Positions 14,287-18,517 of a stretch of 18,517 nt of DNA are shown piece by piece. The translations under genes were made by a program, and so were the position numbers. How positions within the stretch are numbered: position 1 is the stretch's first letter; each line of letters starts with the position of its first letter. The DNA comes from CAZGVV01 sp964529155 (GTDB taxonomy: Bacteria > Pseudomonadota > Alphaproteobacteria > Rickettsiales > SXRF01): NCBI GenBank assembly GCA_964529155.1, contig CAZGVV010000044.1, forward strand, positions 1-18,517, read 5' to 3'. The notes below the pieces were generated by a model that did no database searches, had not been told where the DNA came from, and saw nothing but the letters and a program-made list of their open reading frames with translations.

Positions 14287-15132
14287 TTAGTGCAGGCTGA
14301 TATCCGCGCCAATATCTACGCTTGGGGCAGAATGGGTAATACGGCCCACAGAAATATAATCCACACCGGTTTCGGCAATCGCCCGCACGGTTTCAAGCGA
14401 TACACCGCCGCTGGCTTCCAATGCAATGCGCCCGTTTGCCATTTTTACTGCGGCGCGTAAGGCTTCAAGGGTCATATTGTCCAGCAAAATGCGCGAGGGG
14501 CTGGCCTCAAGGGCTTGTTGTACCTGCTCCAGCGTGTCGCACTCAATTACGATAGGCACGGGGTCCGGAAGTTTTTCTATGTAATTGCGCGCTTGGGCTA
14601 CCACGTCAGCCAAGCGGCGGGTGCTGTCCATGAGCCCAATGTGGTTATCTTTTATCAGCACCATACTGTACAATCCAAACCGATGGTTCTGCCCATGCCC
14701 GCAGGTTACGGCATATTTATCGAGCACCCGTAACCCCGGCATGGTTTTGCGCGTGTCCAAAATCACGGCCCCTGTTCCGGCCACTGCATCCACATAGCAC
14801 TGGGTAATCGTTGCCACACTGCAGGCCCGCTGCAACAGATTGAGCGCCACGCGCTCGGCGGTCAGCAGGGTGCGGGCGTTTCCTTCGGCCACAAGCAACG
14901 CGGTTCCAGCGGCCGCAGCCTCCCCCTCATGCACCAATAATTTTACGTCAACCGATGGATTTAACGTGTGAAACACCTGTGCTGCCACCTCGCCGCCCGC
15001 CATGATTAAGGGCTCACGGGCGTTAAACATCAGCCGCGCTTCCATATTCGGCGGCACTAAGGCTTGGGTGGTCACGTCGCCGCTGCCAATATCCTCAGCC
15101 AAAGCGGCATCAATAATCGGTTGGAAAATCAT
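14287..15132 (-). CDS. nadC: Quinolinate phosphoribosyltransferase (decarboxylating)
   Basis: Makes nicotinate mononucleotide from quinolinate and PRPP in de novo NAD synthesis. It has 281 aa, family length. Key parts are LAEDIGSGDVTT (11-22), TAERVALNLLQR (91-102), DTRKTMPGLRVLDKYAV (126-142), CGHGQNHRFGL (144-154), LIKDNH (159-164), IECD (196-199), LLDNM (216-220), EASGGV (239-244) and GVDYISVGRITHS. The PRPP and quinolinate ligands R94, R128, K129, H150, R151 and K161 appear present; the usual CGGG reads CGHG. No nadA or nadB is adjacent. The divergent neighbour is an SdhA-like flavoprotein. No Shine-Dalgarno precedes the ATG, which fits the possible leaderless promoter described separately. 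Confidence 0.96.
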   Translation of the reverse strand: MIFQPIIDAALAEDIGSGDVTTQALVPPNMEARLMFNAREPLIMAGGEVAAQVFHTLNPSVDVKLLVHEGEAAAAGTALLVAEGNARTLLTAERVALNLLQRACSVATITQCYVDAVAGTGAVILDTRKTMPGLRVLDKYAVTCGHGQNHRFGLYSMVLIKDNHIGLMDSTRRLADVVAQARNYIEKLPDPVPIVIECDTLEQVQQALEASPSRILLDNMTLEALRAAVKMANGRIALEASGGVSLETVRAIAETGVDYISVGRITHSAPSVDIGADISLH

Positions 15133-15136
15133 GTGT

Positions 15137-15155
15137 CTAGTAATAAGCTAGTAAT
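15137..15155. repeat. CTAGTAAT direct repeat in the nadC / flavoprotein divergent promoter
   Basis: CTAGTAAT at 15137-15144 and again at 15148-15155, an 11-bp period or about one helical turn, in a 50-bp divergent promoter region. A third exact copy is at 2873-2880 upstream of phaZ. It could be an operator; the regulator is unknown. Confidence 0.45.
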
Positions 15156-15168
15156 TTATAACCTGCAA
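15140..15168 (-). promoter_or_regulatory. Candidate nadC promoter, possibly leaderless
   Basis: The minus strand reads TTGCAG (15168-15163), a 17-nt spacer, then TATTAC (15145-15140), and the nadC ATG only 8 nt after the -10. Initiation would fall at or next to the start codon. In the plus direction, TATAAC at 15157-15162 (5/6) is a possible -10 for the flavoprotein gene. Both overlap the CTAGTAAT repeats. Confidence 0.4.
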
Positions 15169-15182
15169 CCCCCACGAGTTTC

Positions 15183-16964
15183 ATGGCGTATGCTCCCGAA
15201 TCGCATTACTACGACGTTGCCGTCATCGGCGCGGGCGGCGCGGGGTTGCGGGCGGCATGCACGGCAGCGGCGGCGGGACTTTCCGTTATCTGCCTCTCCA
15301 AAGTACCGCCAACCCGTAGCCATACGGTGGCGGCACAAGGCGGCATTAACGCAGCGCTGGGTAACCGCCTGCCGGACCGTTGGGAATGGCATATGTATGA
15401 CACCATTCGCGGTGGCGATTGGCTGTCCGACCAGGACGCCGTGGCATTTATGTGCGAACGCGCGCCACACGCCATTGTTGAACTGGAACATCTCGGCATG
15501 CCCTTCACCCGAGACGGCGCCGGGCATATTTACCAGCGCGCATATGGCGGCCAAAGCACAGAATTCGGGCATGGTGGCGCGGCCTACCGTGCCTGCGCCG
15601 TAGCTGACCGCACAGGCCACTCCCTGCTGCATACGCTCTATGCGCTGGCTGTTAAGCGCGGCGTGCATTTCGCCGTGGAATGCATCGCGCTGGATCTGGC
15701 CTTTGAACCGGGCGGCGCCTGTGCCGGTGTACTGGCCTGGGAGCTGGAGAGTGGCGCACTGAACCTGTTTCGTGCCCACCGCACCATTGTAGCCACCGGC
15801 GGATATGGCCAGGCCTGGGCTTCGACTACCGCTTCTTCTATCTGCACCGGTGACGGCGGCGGCATGATCCTGCGGGCGGGACTGCCACTCCAGGACATGG
15901 AGTTCGTGCAGTTCCACCCCACCAGCCTTTACGGTACAGGCATTTTAATTACTGAAGGCGCGCGTGGCGAAGGCGCGTATTTGCGCAACAATCAGGGCGA
16001 GCGGTTCATGCAGCGTTATGCCCCAACCTCACTTGAGCTGGCATCACGCGACGTAATCGCCCGCGCCATGGCGATGGAGATTCAGGAAGGGCGCGGCTGC
16101 GGGCCCAAGCGCGACCATTTGCATCTGTGCCTCGACCATTTAGACGCCACGATGCTGCGTGAAAAACTGCCAGCCGTACTGGATATTTCCCGCACCTTCG
16201 CAGGCCTTGACGCCACGCGCGAACCGATTCCCGTGCTGCCGGCCGTGCATTACACTATGGGCGGAATAGCCAGCAACGCCGCAAGCCACATTATCACCCT
16301 GGATGCCTCAGGCGCAGAACAGGCAGTTCCGGGCTTGTTTGTCATCGGCGAGGCAGCGTGCAATTCTGTACATGGCGCAAACCGGCTGGGCTGCAATTCA
16401 CTGCTGGATTTGGTGGTCTTTGGACACGCGGTTGGCGAGCGCTGCGCGGCGGAATTAAAACCCCATACCCCGCATGTTTCGTTACCACTTTCGGCACTAG
16501 AACCGTCCTTTGGCCATCTGGACCGACTACGCCATGCAACAGGCGCTACTCCTGCCGCCGACATTCGCCACCGCATGCAAGCGGTCACGCAGCGTCATGC
16601 CGCCATTTTTCGCGATGGGCCATTGCTTAGCGAAGGGATCGCAGAACTTCATGCGTTATGGAGCGCATTGCACCAAGATTTACGCATGCCAGACCGCAGC
16701 CTGATTTGGAACAACAGCCTGATTGCGGCGATCGAAGTGGATAATCTGCTGCGCCAGGCGGTTGCAACGCTTGCAAGTGCCCATGCACGCGAGGAAAGCC
16801 GTGGCGCCCACTGGCGACGGGATTTCCCCGAACGCGATGACGCACACTGGCTGCACCATACTCTGGCCTGGGTGCATCCAGACGGAACGGCCCGTCTCGC
16901 CCAGCGCGCGGTGCGCTCACCGGTTAATATGCCGCCTATGCCGCCGGAGATGCGAAGCTATTAA
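15183..16964 (+). CDS. sdhA: SdhA-like flavoprotein (succinate dehydrogenase/fumarate reductase family)
   Basis: FAD-dependent dehydrogenase of 593 aa resembling SdhA. It has the dinucleotide fold DVAVIGAGGAGLRA (11-24) and TRSHTVAAQGGINAALGN, with H47 at the covalent-FAD position. WEWHMYDTIRGGDWLSDQDA, ADRTGHSLLHTLY and CTGDGGG follow, then LPLQDMEFVQFHPTSLYG (H245), ITEGARGEGAYL, LASRDV (R289), HYTMGGI (H356) and GANRLGCNSLLDLVVFG (R401). The C-terminal helical domain contains DRSLIWN and REESRGAHWRRDFPERDD, and the end PPMPPEMRSY is SdhA-like. The covalent-FAD His argues against ordinary L-aspartate oxidase. However, sdhB, sdhC and sdhD are absent here, the partner across the divergent promoter is nadC, and RGEGA (not RGEGG) and the altered SICTGDG segment differ from typical alphaproteobacterial SdhA. 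It may be the sole SdhA encoded apart, or a paralogue serving as NadB. The family is certain, the physiological role is not. Confidence 0.85.
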   Translation: MAYAPESHYYDVAVIGAGGAGLRAACTAAAAGLSVICLSKVPPTRSHTVAAQGGINAALGNRLPDRWEWHMYDTIRGGDWLSDQDAVAFMCERAPHAIVELEHLGMPFTRDGAGHIYQRAYGGQSTEFGHGGAAYRACAVADRTGHSLLHTLYALAVKRGVHFAVECIALDLAFEPGGACAGVLAWELESGALNLFRAHRTIVATGGYGQAWASTTASSICTGDGGGMILRAGLPLQDMEFVQFHPTSLYGTGILITEGARGEGAYLRNNQGERFMQRYAPTSLELASRDVIARAMAMEIQEGRGCGPKRDHLHLCLDHLDATMLREKLPAVLDISRTFAGLDATREPIPVLPAVHYTMGGIASNAASHIITLDASGAEQAVPGLFVIGEAACNSVHGANRLGCNSLLDLVVFGHAVGERCAAELKPHTPHVSLPLSALEPSFGHLDRLRHATGATPAADIRHRMQAVTQRHAAIFRDGPLLSEGIAELHALWSALHQDLRMPDRSLIWNNSLIAAIEVDNLLRQAVATLASAHAREESRGAHWRRDFPERDDAHWLHHTLAWVHPDGTARLAQRAVRSPVNMPPMPPEMRSY

Positions 16965-17006
16965 AGCACTTTTCCCGCTGCATTTTTTCTGCTAAGAATC
17001 ATAGCC

Positions 17007-17840
17007 ATGATACGTAAGCGCTTTCCCCTCTGGCAAAAGCAGGCCCTCGCACTGGCAGTATTGCTTGCGGTTATTGCCGCAGTGGCGACGCTGATTTTTC
17101 GTCCCTCGCATTCAACCATTCCGCGCGTGCTGGTAGAAGGCGGTGTGCTCCACAACATACCGGCCAGCAATAGCCTACAGGCGTTTGATGCAGCGTATGA
17201 AAATGGATTTCGCACCTTTAACGTGCCCTTTCGCCTGACTGAGGATAATGTTCTGGTCTGTATTGCCAATTGGCAGGCCGCTCCACGGCGTATCTTCACT
17301 CATTATCAGCCTGCTACCCCTTCACGCCCGATGACGCTTTCTGAATTCACGTCATTACCCGTGGCGGAGGAATTGCGGCCCTGCACGCTGGATACGTTCC
17401 TCGGCTGGCGCAAGCAGCACCCGGACGCCAGCCTGGTTGCGGATCTGCGCACGCCGCATCCTTTAAATGATTTCCAAGCACTGAAGGCCGCGCTGCCAAG
17501 CTTTGCCAGCCAGATCATTCCTCAAGTCTATACGCCGCAAACCTACCGGGCGGTGCGGAACATGGGCTATGCGCGTGCTATTTTTGCGGCGTCAAACCCG
17601 CCTCACCCCCCGGCACTCGGCGGATTTCGCAATATGATTCAGCAATTAAAGCCATATGCCGTGGCCATTCCCGGCGGCCGGGCCATGCGGGACGATGCTT
17701 TGGTCAAAGGCTTGAAAGACGCAGGCGTGCCTATCTATGCCGGTGTGGTGAATAATTGCGCCCAATTCGGGATGTTAAAAAAACGTGGCATTAGCGAAAT
17801 CTATACAACGACCCTTTCGCTGAAGGATTGCGCGCGGTAA
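17007..17840 (+). CDS. Membrane-anchored GDPD-like protein, catalytic residues missing
   Basis: A 277-aa protein with an N-terminal transmembrane anchor (about 11-31) and a periplasmic domain. The overall pattern recalls glycerophosphodiester phosphodiesterases: SNSLQAFDAAYENGFRTFNV (54-73) parallels ENTLxAFxxAxxxGxxxxExD, and LTEDNVLVC parallels TxDGxxVxxHD. Later come ADLRTPHPLNDF, the strand-like PYAVAIPGG, and GVPIYAGVVNN near the end. Yet the usual AHRG reads VEGG, Glu of ENT is Ser, the metal-binding ExD is NVP, and the HD dyad is replaced by AN. The enzyme is therefore probably inactive as a GDPD and may bind a ligand instead. The relation is remote and the call tentative. The start has no strong RBS. 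It follows the flavoprotein gene by 42 nt and precedes thrS by 2 nt. Confidence 0.6.
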   Translation: MIRKRFPLWQKQALALAVLLAVIAAVATLIFRPSHSTIPRVLVEGGVLHNIPASNSLQAFDAAYENGFRTFNVPFRLTEDNVLVCIANWQAAPRRIFTHYQPATPSRPMTLSEFTSLPVAEELRPCTLDTFLGWRKQHPDASLVADLRTPHPLNDFQALKAALPSFASQIIPQVYTPQTYRAVRNMGYARAIFAASNPPHPPALGGFRNMIQQLKPYAVAIPGGRAMRDDALVKGLKDAGVPIYAGVVNNCAQFGMLKKRGISEIYTTTLSLKDCAR

Positions 17841-17842
17841 TC

Positions 17843-18517
17843 ATGCCTCATTTTACGCTTCCGGACGGTTCAGTACGCAGTTTTGATATGCCGGTCACCG
17901 GGCAGGCTATTGCCGAGAGCATCGGCAAGGGCCTAGCCAAAGCCGCGCTTGCCATTCGAGTAAACGGCGAATTACTCGACCTTACCCGCCCACTTGCCAC
18001 TGACGCCCGCATTGAAATCGTCACCGCCGACAGTGAGGCGGGGCTGGAGCTGCTGCGCCACGATACGGCGCATTTAATGGCCGAAGCGGTAAAAGAATTG
18101 TTTCCCGATACGCAAGTAACCATCGGCCCGGCCATTGAACATGGGTTTTACTACGATTTCGCCCGCAAGACACCGTTTACGCCCGACGACCTCGCCCTGA
18201 TCGAAACACGTATGCGCGAAATTTCCGGGCGCGATGAGCCGGTAACGCGGGAAGAATGGGCGCGTGATGACGCGGTGACGTTCTTCAATGGCATTGGTGA
18301 GCATTACAAAGCCGAGATCATCGCCTCTATCCCCGCCGACCAAACCATTACCTTATACCGCCAGGGCGAATTCATTGATTTATGCCGCGGGCCACACAGC
18401 CCGAGCACCGGCAAAATCCAGCATTTCAAGCTGCTTAAAGTAGCCGGGGCCTATTGGCGCGGCGACCACCGCAATGAGATGCTCCAGCGCATCTACGGCA
18501 CGGCCTGGGCCAGCAAG
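17843..18517 (+). CDS. thrS: Threonyl-tRNA synthetase (N-terminal 225 residues, cut by window end)
   Basis: Class II synthetase charging tRNA-Thr. Visible are the TGS domain (1-62: MPHFTLPDGSVRSF, and the rest through RIEIVTADS) and the second, editing domain, which hydrolyses Ser-tRNA-Thr. The editing motif is HxxxH at H73/H77 (LRHDTAHLMAEA) with C181 and H185 in CRGPH. GPAIEHGFYYDF and LLKVAGAYWRGD are conserved. The frame is open to the last base; the catalytic and anticodon domains lie beyond the window. The ATG at 17843 is 2 nt after the GDPD-like stop, with no room for a T-box or attenuator between them, so thrS is probably expressed with that gene or from a promoter within it. Confidence 0.97.
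   Translation, partial: MPHFTLPDGSVRSFDMPVTGQAIAESIGKGLAKAALAIRVNGELLDLTRPLATDARIEIVTADSEAGLELLRHDTAHLMAEAVKELFPDTQVTIGPAIEHGFYYDFARKTPFTPDDLALIETRMREISGRDEPVTREEWARDDAVTFFNGIGEHYKAEIIASIPADQTITLYRQGEFIDLCRGPHSPSTGKIQHFKLLKVAGAYWRGDHRNEMLQRIYGTAWASK

Noticed and set aside
15156..15917. Minus-strand ORF of 253 aa opposite the SdhA-like gene
   Set aside because: Antisense shadow of a gene with clear catalytic motifs; high GC lengthens such frames.
15183..16964. Straight call as L-aspartate oxidase NadB because of the nadC neighbour
   Set aside because: The covalent-FAD TRSHTVAAQGG motif, HYTMGGI and GANRLGCNSLLDLVVFG are of SdhA type, so the NadB role is kept only as a hypothesis.
17841..17842. 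T-box or threonine attenuator before thrS
   Set aside because: Only 2 nt separate thrS from the preceding stop and no Thr-rich leader is visible.

Overview
The window reads as a chromosomal segment of an alphaproteobacterium with moderate to high GC. It is probably a metagenome or draft scaffold, because it carries a 10-base N gap at 224-233. The assignment rests on inference from protein signatures: an Ffh G4 motif of the form TRIDGDGRGG, a receiver protein with a YAGPDRRR linker beside an Hda homologue, a PhaZ-type PHB depolymerase, and the DUF2066 / AI-2E / hda cluster divergent from purM-purN. No species-level call is possible. Coding density is very high. Genes sit in short operons with ATGA or TAATG start/stop overlaps, and Shine-Dalgarno sites are often weak.

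Region 1 (1-4712) looks like a storage-polymer and ketone-body locus. On the minus strand scoA is followed by scoB (3-oxoacid CoA-transferase; scoB is cut by the window edge and crossed by the N gap). The two are separated by an unusual block of 76-bp tandem repeats that carry GATNATC octamer arrays and repeated RBS+ATG mini-ORFs. Divergent from scoA are a long NPD-family flavoprotein with a C-terminal four-cysteine cluster and the intracellular PHB depolymerase phaZ. An AT-rich orphan gene starts 1 nt after phaZ. A plausible joint role is mobilising polyhydroxybutyrate to acetoacetyl-CoA.

Region 2 (4709-7229) holds a YmdB-family metallophosphoesterase (minus) and a divergent pair, a four-helix DMT/EamA-like membrane protein and the replication-recombination ATPase rarA, joined by an ATGA overlap.

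Region 3 (7297-12864) has a four-gene minus-strand operon: DUF2066 secreted protein, AI-2E/PerM permease, hda, and a degenerate receiver protein. All junctions are overlapping or nearly so. It diverges from purM-purN, which run on into ffh (SRP54). The short divergent region carries candidate sigma-70-like promoters in both directions.

Region 4 (14233-18517) begins with a perfect hairpin between the convergent ffh and nadC. nadC diverges, across 50 bp containing an 11-bp-period direct repeat, from a flavoprotein that is SdhA-like in every catalytic motif but has no sdhB/C/D beside it. A membrane-anchored GDPD-like protein lacking its catalytic residues and the 5' part of thrS follow.

The most unusual items are the scoA-scoB repeat block, the phosphoacceptor-less receiver translationally coupled to hda, the orphan SdhA-like protein in the usual genomic position of NadB, the GDPD pseudoenzyme 2 nt before thrS, and the AT-rich orphan behind phaZ. 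I did not find a defence system, CRISPR array, transposon, prophage, tRNA or rRNA.
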